NCBI GenBank assembly: GCA_020736575.1
Contig: JAGPYM010000009.1
Coordinates: 1,116,001-1,180,000, forward strand
Origin: Thelonectria olida
Lineage: Eukaryota > Ascomycota > Sordariomycetes > Hypocreales > Nectriaceae
DNA: 64,000 nt
Direction of reading: 5' to 3'
Shown: positions 25,197 to 38,152 of the stretch, one piece after another
Layout of the letters: each line of letters starts with the position of its first letter
Numbering within the stretch: position 1 is the stretch's first letter
Notes under the pieces: generated by a model
Told to the model about the DNA's origin: nothing
The model's database searches: none
The model's input: the letters and a program-made list of their open reading frames with translations, nothing else
Translations under genes and position numbers: made by a program

Positions 25197-28100
25197 ATGT
25201 CGTTTCCTCAGACCACTCCCGTGCGGATGGTTCCCGGCGCTTTCCTGAACACGCCTGCCGTTGCGTCGAGATTCCAGGCTACTTCTGATCCCGTGCGTCG
25301 ACAGCTGTTCCCTGGCACGGATAACAACAACCCCAACACAGCGGTTTCAAAGTCAACCGCGCCTGCGACATCTCGAAGCACGGCTGTCGTTCCCACGTCA
25401 AAGATGACCAAGGATGGCCTCCTGGTGCCAACGTTGGTACCTCCGCCGCGGTCCGAGAATGTCCCTCCAGTGGTGAAGGCGGCCAAGGCCATAAACACCT
25501 TCTTGCAAGCGGACGAGCGCTTCCCAGACCTGGATTCATATTGCAGACGTGAGTTTTCGCGAGAAGGATGGGAGATTACATGCTAACAGACGCGATAGAG
25601 GGCGCATCCTCTGAATACGATATCACGACCGAATCCCCTACCGCGCCATTCCACAAGACTCACATGTACCCGATTCCTAATCAGGTGTTCGATCACTACA
25701 ATGCCGGCGAACTGCAAACTTTGATGGGTCTCTTCGCTGAGATCAACCACGCCTGGGTTGTCATTGATAACTCCCTTTTCCTCTGGGACTACACACACCC
25801 CGACCCTGAGCTCATTGGCTTTGAAGACCAACCTCACACAATTCACGCCGTCGCCCTCGTGCCTCCGAAGCCCGGCATCTTTGTCGGAACCATCACACAC
25901 ATCTTGGTCGTGGCGACTGCTGCGGAGATCAACCTGCTAGGCGTGTCCGCGACTGACACGCCCTCTGGGACCAAGACCGTGAGCCTGTACCAGACCAAGA
26001 TGAACCTGCCCTTGCGAGGAACCGATGTTCGGGTGATTGCAGGATCTTCTAGCGGGCGCATCTTCTTTGGAGGAAGTAACGACATCGACATCAACGAGTT
26101 GTACTATCAATCAGAGGAAAAGTGGTTCTCGAATCGGTGCGGTAAGATCAACCACACGAATCCCGGTTGGTCCTCAGTTGTTACCTTACAGGGAGGATTC
26201 TGGTCGCAAAAGAGACCTGAGCGACTAGTCGACATTGTCATTGACGACTCCCGCAACCTCGTTTACACTCTTTCAAGCAGATCGACGATTCGCACCTATC
26301 ATATGGAGGCACCCGATCGCCTTAACAAGGTCATCGAGAAGGAAAAGGTTCACTGCCTTCGCGACATTGCGCACATGATTAGCCAATCGAAGCTACTTAA
26401 TGACCGAGCGACGATTGTTGCCATCAGCCCCATTTCCAAGCAGGAGGCGTCGAAGCTTCATTTGATGGCTCTCACCAACACAGGCTGCCGCCTTTTCTTC
26501 AGCGCAACCAACGCGTCCAGTTACCTTTATGGTTCCCAGTCGAACATGGCACCCCAGAGCATGCAGGTGCAATTTATCAAATTCCCCCCCAGTCAGAACG
26601 CCAAACGATCTGGATTCTCCAGCGGTGAGAATCTCACGGACTTGGACTCTCCCCTATTGACCATGAGCCGTAATGGTACCCGATTTTCTCCTGGATATTT
26701 CTTGGATTTCGTCAGCAATGATAGCAACGAAGATGCCCTCTTTGTGTCGGGGCCTGAGACTGGCCGGATTAAGGAGACTTCGCCAACAGTGCCCCTGAAG
26801 TACTTTGAAAACGCAAGTTGGATTGACATTGGAAGTCGAGCTGAGGCTGTTGGGTTGATAACGAAGCCCTTCTCCGCGGCTGGACAACCTGTCGGCTTTG
26901 GCAACGAGCTGGCCGTTCAGTTCGACGACCCCCCTAGCGAGTTCGCCGTGCTGACCAATACTGGTGTCCATATTATTCGACGACGACGATTTGTGGATAT
27001 ATTCGCGTCAGCAATTCGAGGCGCAGTAGGGGACGAGGGATATGAGTCTGTGTGCCGCCGGTTTATTCACATATATGGTCGCGTGGAAACCGTATCAACA
27101 GCTTTGGCGGTGGCTTGCGGTCATGGAGGCGACTCACGGCCAGGCGCAGCACGAGCTATCGACCAGGCAACCGAGGACCGCGCCCGGGCGGCATTTGTTG
27201 AATTTGGTGGCCAGCCTACCATCACCGAGACTGACGGTACCTCTCTTACGACTGACTCGGTGAGATTGTCCTCCCGACATGACGCGCTGGCTCTCTACCT
27301 TGCCCGCCTGATTCGCAAGCTCTGGAAGTCTCCTGTCATCAACCAGGGCGTGTCGCCGACCGGTGCCGTTGTCATCAACTCGACTATTGCTCTTTCCAAG
27401 TTGAGCACTGTTCAAGAGAACCTGGAGCGGTTGAGACGATTCCTCGATGCCAATCGCGGTCTGATTCAGGGTCTTTCCGGCCCCTCCGACTTGCAGCATG
27501 TGTCAAGTCGCCAGGAGGAGGTAGCTCTTCAAGCTGAACACCAGGCGTTACACGCCCTGCAGAAACTGATGGAGAGCATCTCCGAGGGCATCTCATTCGT
27601 CCTGATGCTCTTTGATGAGCGAGTGGCTGACATCTTCACCCGATTGGATGAAACTGCCCGCAAGCAACTCAAAGAACTGACCTATGAGAGGCTATTCTCC
27701 CAAGCCGACGGCAAGGATCTTGCCAAGCTACTTGTCAAGGCGATTGTTAACCGCAATATTGAGAGTGGCTCTAATGTTGAGACTGTGGCGGACGCTCTGC
27801 GGCGACGATGTGGCAGCTTCTGTAGCCCAGACGACGTGGTCATTTTCAAGGCTCAGGAACAGCTGAAGCGGGCTTCGGACCAGATCGCCAATGCCAACCA
27901 ATCGCGAAGCCTGCTCCATGAGAGCTTAAGGCTGTTTGAAAAAGTGGCTGGGAGTCTGACATTTGCCAACCTCCAGGGCGCTGTCACCCAATACATCGAC
28001 CTGAAGTACTACGCAGGGGCCATTCAGCTCTGTCTCATTGTTGCTCGCGAGAAGGACAGGGGCAACACCGCCCTGTCATGGATCAACGATGGCAAACCAT

Positions 28101-29500
28101 CAGCTGACCCCAGGGCGAATGCTTTCAATGACAGGAAACGATGCTACGATATGATTCACGATGCCCTGCGCCATCTTGATGCTGCATCTAGTAGCGAGCC
28201 CGAGATGGTAGATGGTCGTTTGACATTGATTGCGACAAAGAGACTCGAGGCCTACGATGTTGTCAACGGTTCTGACGACGAAGTCTTCCACTTCGACCTC
28301 TATGAGTGGTATATCCAGCAGGGCTGGACGGATCGAATTTTGGCCATCGACTCCCCCCACGTCATCACCTTTTTACAGCGTCTTGCAGGCACCAACGTGG
28401 AGCACGCTGATCTACTCTGCCGGTTCTACACTAACCGCAGTCGCTTCTTCGATGCTGCTGAGGTTCAGGCACAGCTCGCCGAATCCGACTTCCCAATTAG
28501 CATCAAGGACCGAATCAGATTGCTCAGTTTGGCCAAGGCGAATGCGAACGTTAGCACTACCGGGGTGAGCCGTCAAGACCAGCAGCAGCTCAACCATTCA
28601 GTCACCGAGTTGCTAGAGATTGCCCACATCCAGGATGATCTGTTGGAGAGGCTCACGGAAGATTCTCGCATTGACCCAGACAGGAAGGTGGAAATCCAGG
28701 AGGCTCTTGAGGGCAAGATCCAAGGCTTGTCAGAGGTAAGAGAATCAGACTTCTCTTCTAAGATGGTGTGGCTAACCGATAATGAATAGTTATTTAATGA
28801 CTACGCCGATCAAGCCGGGTACTACGACTTGTGTCTGCTTATCTATCATGCCGCCGACTACCGAAACCATATGACGATTTCGGGGACTTGGAACAACTTG
28901 ATTCAGGCGACTCATGACGAGACCGGATATCGCCAGGAGGACGCGAGCGTCGATATAGAGTCACCCCCACCACTACCCTACGAGTCGGTATCCAGCAAGA
29001 TTCAGAACATTGCTCACCGGACATCGCTTGACAGCTTTATCTTCCCGATCCAGACGCTCATCCCCGAGCTGTGCCGATATGCTGTGGCATACCAGCAGGA
29101 CGCCACTATTGGCGCCGATCCTACATGGCCTGTCCAGTTGTTCCTGACACTGGGTGTGTCTCATGACATGATTGTTCGGGTGCTGGAGAACGTCTTTGAT
29201 ACACAAGACTACGGCTTCAGCGGATCCGTGCGTAACCGCATCATTGAGCTGATCGTGTTCGTGGTAAACGACTGGGCTGCAGAGGTTCGCCGACGGGGCG
29301 GCGCCGGCAAGGGCGGCTTGATTGGCCCGTCGGTGGTAGAGCTTCTGAGGAGATGTGATGCTGCACTACCCCCGCCTGGACAAGGTAGCAACGTGGGAGG
29401 TGCCGACCTCGCGGATGTTCGACGAGTTCTCAAGGCGTTGAAACGAGACGTGGACGGGCTGACACAGCGAGTGCCAACGGGGAGCCTCAGATTTGCTTGA
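25197..29500 (+). CDS. Nucleoporin Nup155/Nup170 (inner ring of the nuclear pore)
   Basis: Three exons (25197-25548, 25599-28735, 28790-29500) close in frame to 1399 aa, the expected size of the Nup155/157/170 family. This scaffold nucleoporin builds the inner ring and contacts the pore membrane. The N-terminal half is the beta-propeller region, starting near SEYDITTESPTAPFHKTHMY and including LFAEINHAWVVIDNSLFLWDY. The C-terminal half is an alpha-solenoid, recognisable from FYTNRSRFFDAAEVQAQLA and the junction LFNDYADQAGYYDLCLLIYH. The first about 110 residues are disordered (MSFPQTTPVRMVPGAF). The short terminal exon ends in a coiled region (LADVRRVLKALKRDVDGLTQR). Assignment is secure. Confidence 0.95.
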
Positions 29501-31566
29501 ACGGAGCCCAAAGTTGGAGCCCAACCCGACGGCGTGAGACAGGGACCGGAGGAGGGGGGGCTAGAGGTGGCGTGTTTGTGTCAAGAGATATTATAGGGTT
29601 GATGGAATGAATATGTTACAGGCGCCAATGGCATGGTCGTGCGTTGTACAAGGACGGTCTATTGTGTTGTAATCAATCGTGTATACATGGGGGGGTTCCA
29701 CGGAGATGTGCTCTCCCACATAGATTAGTTCAATCTTTTTAGCAGCTTTAGGAAAAAAGAAGGGAAAGAATGAGAAGGGAATGCTCACTAAGCTTGCAAG
29801 CTGAAAGTCTTCGGCCCTCAGCCTCACCTCACCTCACCTCATCTCGCGCACTTTGCTTTTGCGTCACGGTCATCTTGTTACGCATCGGATTTAGAAATCC
29901 AGTGATAGGAGAATCCAAGAATGGGATGATTCATTTGGCGCCCGGTGAGCGTCATTATCCCGTATCACATTTGTCTCGGGGGGAAGGCCTTGCAAAATAT
30001 GACGTTGTCATGACTGCCGGTATGCCTCGTTTCCAACCTCAGAACCTCGGCCCCCGCAGTCGGTGCCCAGTGAAGGACACGACAAACCAATATTACCTCT
30101 CGAACCCAATTCCTCGTATCTTGAGGCCCTGCCCTCCCAGTATTGAAGAGCTGCAGGACGTGGCTTTCTAAGAGGCTTTAGGTGTGTGGTTGGGGGAGGC
30201 CTCGAGTGAGGCAACGCTTGCATCTCGTCCGCCTCACTTTGGAAAATCGACCAACGAGTGGGCAGAGACCCGCGCGGGGACGAGGGGGTCGCATGGAGCC
30301 GGCGCAGGAGAAAATTTGTTAGCAGTATTATGAAATAGGTGGCTTGGGGCTGGGATGACTTATAAGAGAGATGGGGAACCCGGAGACGGGGATTCACTTT
30401 GGGTTGACAACGCCCTTCGGGGGGCTTGGCTCTCATACACCATATCCTCATCGTTCGATCGATCTTTCAATCTGTCTCTTGGGTCTCTTCGTCACGACAT
30501 TTGACGTAATGACTCCCACGACGTCCAATTCCCCTCCTTTCCTCGAGTGAGCTCGTCTTCTCATACGAACATGGCCCTCCCTACATTTACGCTATTCGCA
30601 ACTTGCGCGATGAAACAACATCAGCAACAGAAAATATAATATCAAACTACGTTGACCCTCGGTCCTAGATCGATGGTCTTCTCCTGACGAGCCCACGGCA
30701 CAATATCTTCTCGTCAGGTGTCCACGTTTCGGCCAACCCTACTACGACGAGCCTATTTCGTCAGAGTTGGTCACCGTGTCGGTCAGGTCCCCCGTAGACC
30801 GGCATGGCTTTTACAACAAGACCGCGATAACGGCGACTTCCAATGTCCTCGGCATACGAAGTACCCTATCCAGTACTATACACGATGGTGGTGGGAGAGC
30901 GCCTTGTCATCGCCGGCTATTGCCATCCTTCCTGGGGTGAGGCGTTAGATGCGTCGGGTTTAAGCCCATAATTGGGATGGTTATACATGTATCGAAGCGA
31001 AGATATATTCCCTTGGGATTGTAATGGAGTTCATAGAGGTCTTTCTCGGCTGGGGGGATAGACGATGGGAAGTGGAAAGGTTTCCACTGGCATTGGGTAG
31101 ACAAAAGGGCTGTATAAAGTATACGTCAGTACGCCTAGGATTAATGAGACAGTTTCATTGCGTAATCTGCCTTGCACATCGGAGTTGAATTGACTGTGTG
31201 GAAGAACTGTTCTTCAGCCCGTCTGTCAGCGTGCTGAACCCCTGAAACAGATTCTGGTAAGGAAGCAGCCACATATGTCTCCGAGGAGGTTCGCGGGCAC
31301 GGAATGTGAAAATGATAGTGCAATTGCACTTGAGCAAGTTTGATCTACATATTATAAATCGGCAACTTGTGTTTGAAACCCGTAAACTCACCGGCGTCAC
31401 CCTGATGGACGTTCACGGCGACATTTCGGAAACTTATCGACCTGGTATATAACCTCGTCTTTGTGACATAGTTACGGCCCGGGGGACCAGCACATCATTC
31501 ACCGATAACTCTCTCAAAGAAACTCATTTACGAAAGCCAAAAACTTCAGTTTTGCCCATCCTGACA
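29501..31566. other. Long gene-poor stretch
   Basis: Two kilobases with no supportable gene. There is a short CTCAC tandem tract near 29822-29845. Several open frames on both strands lack motifs and plausible introns. The last few hundred bases are presumably the promoter of the methyltransferase at 31567. Confidence 0.4.
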
Positions 31567-32580
31567 ATGTCTAGACTCAGCCTTAAGTCCGGCAATGACG
31601 CCTTGTCCAAGCTCTTCAAGGGCATTAGCGAGCACGAGAAGGGTTTCCTAGTTGCCTCTCGCGGCGTTTTGCGACCTATTATTAACCCGCTTCTGCTGCA
31701 GCTGGGTCTCACGGAGAAGACGACGACGCCGTTCGATCTGTTGGACGGGGCCTGCGGGACTGGGCTTCTCACGCAGGAGGTCCAGGACAGAGTTCCCAAG
31801 GACGTCCTTGCGAAGAGCTCGTTTCTGTGCTCTGACTTTTCGGACCAAATGGTTGGGATTGTTAACAAGAGGATTGAGGCCGAGGGGTGGGTGAACACGA
31901 AGACGGCCGTGTTGGATGCCAAGGTATGTTCAAGTTGACTAGGAATAGACTGACGATGCAAGATGACTGATAATGTCACAGAACACAGGGCTTCCAGATA
32001 ACTCGTTCAGCCATGTTGGACTTGGCTTAAGTCTCCATCTCATTCCTGGCCCTGATGCCGTCCTGGCTGGTAGGTGGTTATCTCACATGGGTCCTTTAAC
32101 ACGGCGCTGACCCTCAATGAACTAGACTGCAAAAGAATCCTCAAGCCAGGCGGTATGTTCGGAGCCACAACGTTCCACAAAGACAACACGTTCTGGATCC
32201 CAGATTTGCGATCCGCATTCGCCGCTCTGCCCTTCCCGGCGCCGTTCCCTGAAACGGTTGAGATGCAGAGACACTCGGACGGAGACTGGACAGACGATGC
32301 ATGGATCGAGACGCACCTTCGAGAACAAGGATTTGCGGATGTGAATGTAACTCTCAACAGGGAAAAGTATTATATCAAGGACGCGGAGGAGTTCTTGGTT
32401 ACGTTTTCGACCATGGTGGCATGGCTGATGAATGCGTCTTGGGACGAGGAGACGCGTAAAGCACATCCGAAGGAAGAGGTGGAGGGGCTATTGAAGAAGC
32501 ATTTGGAGGAGAAGTATGAGGGAAAGGGATGGGATGTTGAGTATGCTCTTATTTGCATGAGTGGAAGAGTTGAGAAGTAG
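31567..32580 (+). CDS. SAM-dependent methyltransferase (class I)
   Basis: Three exons (31567-31923, 31982-32069, 32126-32580) give 299 aa. The Rossmann-type methyltransferase core is clear. Motif I is LLDGACGTGLLTQEV, motif II lies around SSFLCSDFSDQMV, and a post-II acidic region NTGLPDNSFSHVGLGLSLHLIP is followed by RILKPGGMFGATTFH. These match the UbiE/methyltransferase-11 type. The substrate cannot be read from the sequence; small-molecule or secondary-metabolite methylation is likely. The N-terminal helix set (SLKSGNDALSKLF) is typical of fungal members. No biosynthetic gene cluster surrounds it, so its role is unassigned. Confidence 0.85.
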
Positions 32581-33240
32581 GTAGTCTCTGTTTGTGAGAT
32601 GGGTACTCGATTGGGCTCATAGCTACCGAAGGAATGGAGGAGAGGAGGTCAAACATAGTAGAGCCTGATCCGGTCATCTTTGTCTATAAACTACCATATT
32701 AAGGCTTATTCGTAAAAATGAAACGCCGCATTTGATGTTTTCCTGAGTCGAGGTTTGAGACGTCATCGTTGTCTGACATGGACATTAATTTGGTAACCTT
32801 GGGCTGATGGTGTTGGTGCTGTCACTGGTAACGTTTCAACTATAGAGCTTCACAACTTTGGAATAAAGCTATCGAGAGAAGATAGTATCAATGCATGAAA
32901 ATGCTCCATGCATCATCAATTGATGCCTCGAGTCTGTTAAGAATGCATTCGGCCCCTATTCAACAATTCCTTTGACGCCTTCCCCCCTGAAGGCCCCCAC
33001 GTGATCCAATGATCTGGCTTCAACGTACCAGGGTGGCCTCCACCGACCACACACCCTTTCACCAGACACCTGAGATCGAGGAAACAGGCCAATTGTCGCA
33101 GCACCAGCACTGAAACGTGGGCTGTCGCCTAATCATCGTCATGTCTTGAGCTGGGTTACTCTTCTTTTTGTTTCAACACACGAATAGCATGGTCACGTCT
33201 CTCCGTCTTCACATTATCGCATCCACCACACATTGCCGCC
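32581..33240. other. Intergenic region
   Basis: No coding content was recognised. It contains the 3' flank of the methyltransferase and the promoter of the membrane-protein gene at 33241. Confidence 0.4.
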
Positions 33241-34203
33241 ATGATCCCGTCAGCTCTGCCTCTCGTTGTGGGGGCGCTGTCGCTATTGCCCTTCGTCGCC
33301 GCTGTGCATGAAGATGCGCTGCCTTCATATGTGTACGGCCAGGCCATTCCCGTGGAGTGCATGAGCCGCAGCTCGTAAGTCGACAACCCCCCTCGCTCCC
33401 CCAAGCGCACATGCTAACCAGAGCTCTCGCGTAGAGAAACGGGCGAACACATCGAAAACGACAAGCACGAAATCAACTGGCAACCCTTCCCCGTCTGCAA
33501 CGAGACCGGCCGACCGCTCGAGTTCTACTACGGCACCGAGGGCGAAGTCAACTGCACAATCCCCGTCATTGACGACCCCTTCTTCCACCTTCTCGAATTT
33601 TACATCCACAGCGATGCGCCCCTGAGCTGTCGCCTCGTCAACCGCCCCGCGCCGCACGTTGAGATCATCGGCGAGAAACTGCCCCAGCGAGAGTACATTC
33701 CTCTCGTCTTTGCGCTTGCCGGATCGCTCGAGAAGAGCCACATGCACATTAGCACCAAGATGAATGTTTTGCTGCATAGCAGGCCGAAGCACCATTTGCG
33801 ACCGCACGATAACGGCGTCCTCGACTCGGGCGTTGCATACAGCACGAGTCCGCTTAGCCACATGAAGGGCTCCTTTACGCGAAAGCTAATCATCGGCGAC
33901 CCTCTACCTCTGAGCCTCTCCGTCCGGTGGTTCCCGACCCCTGCGCTGCCCAAGACCGAAGGGCGCGTGGAGTGGCAGGGCCTCGGCGGGCACATTTACG
34001 CGAGCACCGTCTTCTACAGCATGGTGTCGTTCATTGCCGGCATCCTTTGCGCCGGCATGTACACGCTCGGCGTTGTTCTGCCGAAGCGCCTCAAGGGCCG
34101 GGCCCTCGGCGGCGCAACACCCTTAGGATACGGACTGAACGGCAGCAGCGGCGTCGGCAACGGATGGGGATACTCGAAGCAGCATTCGAAGCGAATAGAC
34201 TAA
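33241..34203 (+). CDS. Type I membrane glycoprotein of unknown function
   Basis: Two exons (33241-33374, 33435-34203) give 300 aa. I do not recognise the family. Visible features are a signal peptide (MIPSALPLVVGALSLLPFVAA), a lumenal domain of about 220 residues with several Cys (EC, VCNETG, NCT, LSCRL) and sequons NET and NCT, one transmembrane segment (TVFYSMVSFIAGILCAGMYTLGVVL), and a Gly/Ser-rich basic cytosolic tail ending HSKRID. The layout fits an ER, Golgi or plasma-membrane protein. The intron junction restores a continuous protein (MSRSSETGEHIE). It is convergent with the EXPERA-family gene 215 nt away. Confidence 0.8.
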
Positions 34204-34418
34204 GGGGGTTTTCCGTCACCGGGCCTTGCATTTTCGGGAGTCTGGATCGGGGGTTCTTTGGGAGTTCTACGGCCGGCAAACAAAGCGAAAGCAAGATGCC
34301 GTTTGTCTTGGGTATTGTCCGACGGAGATGGATGGACTCCGTCGTGTGTAGCTTGTACACTACCTATGTTGCTATATACTGTTGTATCTTTGGTAGCAAA
34401 AAAATCTATGGTATTAAT

Positions 34419-35128
34419 CTAGTTTTTCTTGGACTTGATGGTCTCAGGTTGGAAGCGAGAAAGAAGACGCAAGTACATGTCGGCAGCCATGATGGCGGCT
34501 ACGAGTATTAGTGACGTATCGAGTTGACGAGCGGTGTTGGACTTACGAATGACGAGAAAAGGCCCATACGTGCCGTACAACAGATTAGTCTTGTGCTCGT
34601 CCTTGACCATGTCGGGGCCCATGGCGTCGAGCTCGAAGCAACAGGCCAGGGAGCCCATGGCGGTCAAGCAGCCAAAGGCCAGGCCGGCGATTTCGGTTGG
34701 TCCAGACGAGGGCTTCTTGGATGCGAGCTGGGAGACGATGTAGGCGGCGAGGGGAAGCTGGACGAGGCCCTCGAGGCCGAGGAAACCGTTGAACCAGGCG
34801 GCATGGTAAGAATCGCCGAAGAAGGGGTCGCCCGAGGTGGAGACGTAGATGTTCCGGAGGGAGACGAGGAAGTGCAGGGGGGCTGAGGGGGAGGCGTAGA
34901 GGGATTTGGGGTAGAATGCGACGAGGTCGAGAGCTGGAGGTAGTGTTAGTTGAGTTGGAGGGAGGTGAGCGAGTTATCTGCACTGTAGAGTGGTGCCTCA
35001 GGGCCAATTGAGAGGGATGAGAGGGTTCATAGGGTGTGAAGGCGAGATGGAAACATACCGAGCATGCCAAAGAGCTGAGTTGAAATGATGGCCAGGTAGA
35101 CCCAATCGCGGACAGGTTTCTGCGCCAT
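34419..35128 (-). CDS. EXPERA-domain membrane protein (TMEM6/TMEM97 family)
   Basis: Three exons (35128-35059, 34933-34547, 34498-34419) give 178 aa. Four membrane-spanning segments are visible: WVYLAIISTQLFGML, a second around WFNGFLGLEGLVQLPLAAYI, a third around GLAFGCLTAMGSLACC, and the last around YGTYGPFLVIPAIMAADMYL. The EXPERA signature includes DPFFGDSYHAAWFNGFLGLE. EXPERA proteins are ER membrane proteins related to sterol isomerase EBP, and TMEM97 binds sterols and regulates lipid trafficking. The C-terminus (RFQPETIKSKKN) is lysine-rich, as in ER-retained proteins. Sterol involvement is inference from the family. Confidence 0.88.
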
Positions 35129-35446
35129 GTCGAACTGTTTAGGCAGATACAAGTGTGGAAGTGAAAGGGGGTAAAGAATAATGAGATTGTCTCTGAAGGG
35201 CTGGACGGTAACTACCAGACGGGTCTCTCAATTGAAGATAGGAAACAATTGAGAGTAAGCACACAGGGAGTCGGCCGGTGAGAGGGGCAATTTCGGACGC
35301 GCTTGACCCGCCAACCAAAAACGGGCCGGCCCGGGGACATCGGGATATCGGACTTCGGAAGTCGCCGGTGCGCCGGGTGTCATTATTATTTACACACATA
35401 CAAGCTCCCAATTACATCCATACGAGGTATCTAATAACTCAACCCG
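35129..35446. other. Short intergenic region
   Basis: This is the promoter side of the EXPERA-family gene and the 3' flank of the next regulator gene, both on the minus strand. Nothing else was seen. Confidence 0.4.
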
Positions 35447-37815
35447 TTAACATAAAGGCATCGCATTCGTCAAAGGAACATCGGTCAAATCTCCATCCCC
35501 CATCAACATCAACTCCTGCCAGAAATTCTCATCAAACTGGAAATTCGCCGCCCAGTCCGGCATCCCCTCGACCTCGGTCTGCGCCCCCGTCACGACCGTC
35601 GTCGCCGTTGATGCTGCTGTCGCTGTTGCTGCAGTCGTCACAGCCGGCTGCTGCTCATCCGCCGGCAGCTTCGACACAACCCACTGCCGAATCCAGCGCG
35701 CCTTATAGCTGTACTTGAGGAAGATGCTCGTCCCGTCGTCCAGGATCCGCTGCCGCCGGTTCATACGCTGCGCCGTCGCGTGCGCCTCCTCGTAGAGCTC
35801 GCTGAGCCGCCGGAGCAGCTCGGGGAAGTCGAGGCGGCGCCGCGCGAGCGACGGGTCCCAGTCAGGCGACGCCTCGGCGAAGAGGAGGCGCGACGTGGTG
35901 ACGGCGCTGAAGGCGATGAAGCCGCCCGCCGTGACGGGCAAGGCGGCCATGTCGACAGCGGGGATGGAGAATTGGTGGTTGTAGAAGTTGCTGATGGCGT
36001 GGACGAGCTTCCAGAGGGCTTCGGCGCGCAGAAACGGCTCCGTGGTGAGGCTTTCCGAGTCGGAGATGGAAGGGGCTTTCATCATGAGGACGGGTTCGTA
36101 GAGGCGGATGAGGAGGGTGTGGTAGTGAGACCAGAAGATTTCTACGCGCAAAAAATAAATAAAAAGCCTTAGCATTAGGTACTTACTATGACTGCGAGCA
36201 AGTACGAGAGATGTGACTTACTGTTTTGTCTGACGACTTCGGGCTGCTTCTTGACAAAGCTGTCGAGTTCGCGACGGGCGTTGTTAATTGCCATGTCGAG
36301 AGGTGCGCGGAAAACGAGGGACACTTGGTCCTGGAAGTCGACGGCGCGCATGACCGAGTATGCGCGCTCGGCAATGTGATGCATGCGGACCAGTGCGACG
36401 AGGTATTGATCTGACTCGTACTGGTTTGCTTCGAGAAGCGCGTCGGCGCATTGGGCGAGGAAATTGCTCCAGGGGAATGGGACCCCTCGTCGGAACAGTA
36501 TCGCAAGCCTAGGAGAGAGTCAGTCGGAATCAAGGCGGGGGGAGTTGTGAGTATGAGAGAGAGAGAGAGAGCCGTACAAGGATGAGATATGGTAGTAGCC
36601 CAAGACTGCCCTCTTGTCTTCGAGAGAATGGTTAAACTTCAACCTTGGTTCCCAGTGCGATTTGTTCATCGTTTGCCACGCTTCTCCCAGTAATGTCTTT
36701 TGTGCCACATGACAACACGACGGTGACCTGTCTAACCGGAGATCGATGACGAGAGACGCAGCCATCTGAAGAACGGGCGTGGCTTGGGGTTCCATGTAGA
36801 AGGGGAAGTCGTTCCTCGAGACCTCGTCAGCGTCTTCGTTCTGGCCACGAACAGGGCAACTCACTTACCAGCCGAGATGGATGAAGATGGCCTGGAGGAT
36901 GTCGATGCGCTTTTCCTGCCGGACCATGACGTGTTCGGCGAGATACTTGCGGAACCACGCTCTCACACGGCCCTGGACGCTGCCGGACATGGGCACGATG
37001 ACGGACATGATGGTCCAGAACAAGAAGCGCGACTGGCTGTACAGATCGCTCGCAGTGAGGCTCAATGGGAGGGGCACGAAGGGGTACACTGGCACGTAGT
37101 CACGACGATATGTCTCGAGAGCATTGGCGGCTTCCAGCTGCGAGATGCGGAAGCCGGGGAGGAGCTCGAGACAGGGAGCTTCCTCAAAGGGGACGTCGGC
37201 GATCAAGAGATCAGCCGCGGTGGGAGAATCGTCAGTCTTGTCGACGCCATTGAATGGATAAGGGTCCTTTGGGGGGAGTTGTGGTTGCGATTGTGGCTGT
37301 GGTTGCGGTTGCGACTGTTGGGTCGACTGGGGACTCTCTGGTGTTAATGGGGGAGGGCCTTTGGGTTGGATGTGTTGGTTTGCAGCGAGCAGTTCGACGA
37401 TGCCGTCGAGTTTCTTTTCCAACTGAGCAACTCGTCTGGGTATTGTTAGCAAAAGAACAGCAGATAGAAAGGAGGGAGCAGCATACGTTGACTTTCCTCG
37501 CTTCTTGCGCGGGACGGCTTCTGGCACATGACATGATAGCTTCATCCTCCCACACCTATCCATACAATTGACAAATCAGTAACTATACTTCGTACACCGG
37601 AGACGGACACATAATCAAGCCACCGAGACCGACCTCACGCAAGCCGACCGTTCGGGCCTTGCCGAGCCTGATGCAGGCCACTGGCACTTCATCTTTAAGC
37701 GGGCGCAGTTTGCACATGCTCTCTGCTTAGGATTCATACTGTCGTTATTGTTGTTGCTGCCGTTGTCGGTTTGAGGATGAGAAGTCATCTCGCGACTCAC
37801 GACGAAATCGTCCAT
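35447..37815 (-). CDS. Zn2Cys6 fungal-specific transcription factor, six exons
   Basis: Exons 37815-37634, 37555-37487, 37435-36869, 36814-36578, 36508-36222 and 36141-35447 close to 678 aa. The first intron splits the zinc cluster: exon 1 carries CANCARLKMKC and the exon 1/2 junction restores CVRCGRMKLSC. The loop between the two halves is long (QWPASGSARPERSA). A coiled linker follows (RVAQLEKKLDGIVELL), then a Gln/Pro-rich stretch. The fungal_trans domain contains RIDILQAIFIHLGWNDF and LQMAASLVIDLRLDR. Near the C-terminus is a low-complexity Ala/Thr run (AVTTAATATAASTATTVV), followed by an acidic, aromatic activation-like tail (MPDWAANFQFDENFWQELM). The predicted role is a nuclear DNA-binding regulator; targets are unknown. 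An adjacent same-strand metabolic pair lies upstream. Confidence 0.9.
36554..36572 (+). repeat. (GA)n microsatellite in an intron
   Basis: A GA dinucleotide run lies inside the intron between exons 4 and 5 of the Zn2Cys6 gene. On the transcribed strand it reads as a CT-rich tract downstream of the donor. Confidence 0.7.
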
Positions 37816-38152
37816 GGCTGATGATGAGCCAAATTACGGCATTAGGCATTTGGGACTTGAGAGATGGTAAGACGCGGGTGAAGATGGAGTGGAATGTGAC
37901 AATTGTATAGGTGGGCGGAGGTAACAGGGAGTTAAAACCGGGGCACGGAGATTATCTTGGGGTCCGGACCGTATCATTTTGATTGATTCGGGCTCCTTGC
38001 AGTCAAGGATCAGCAGGAAATTGATCGTAGCCGTCGGGATCCGGCATCTTGATACTCTCCGTGTCCGAAGGAGGACGCTAAAGTCAGCTACCCTAGACTT
38101 TCATGCTCGCGGGATGTGAGTGAGCGTGTTTACTATTGATCTCGCCGACGGC
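37816..38152. other. Promoter region of the six-exon Zn2Cys6 gene
   Basis: 337 nt between the regulator ATG and the 3' end of the kinase gene. No coding content was seen. Confidence 0.4.
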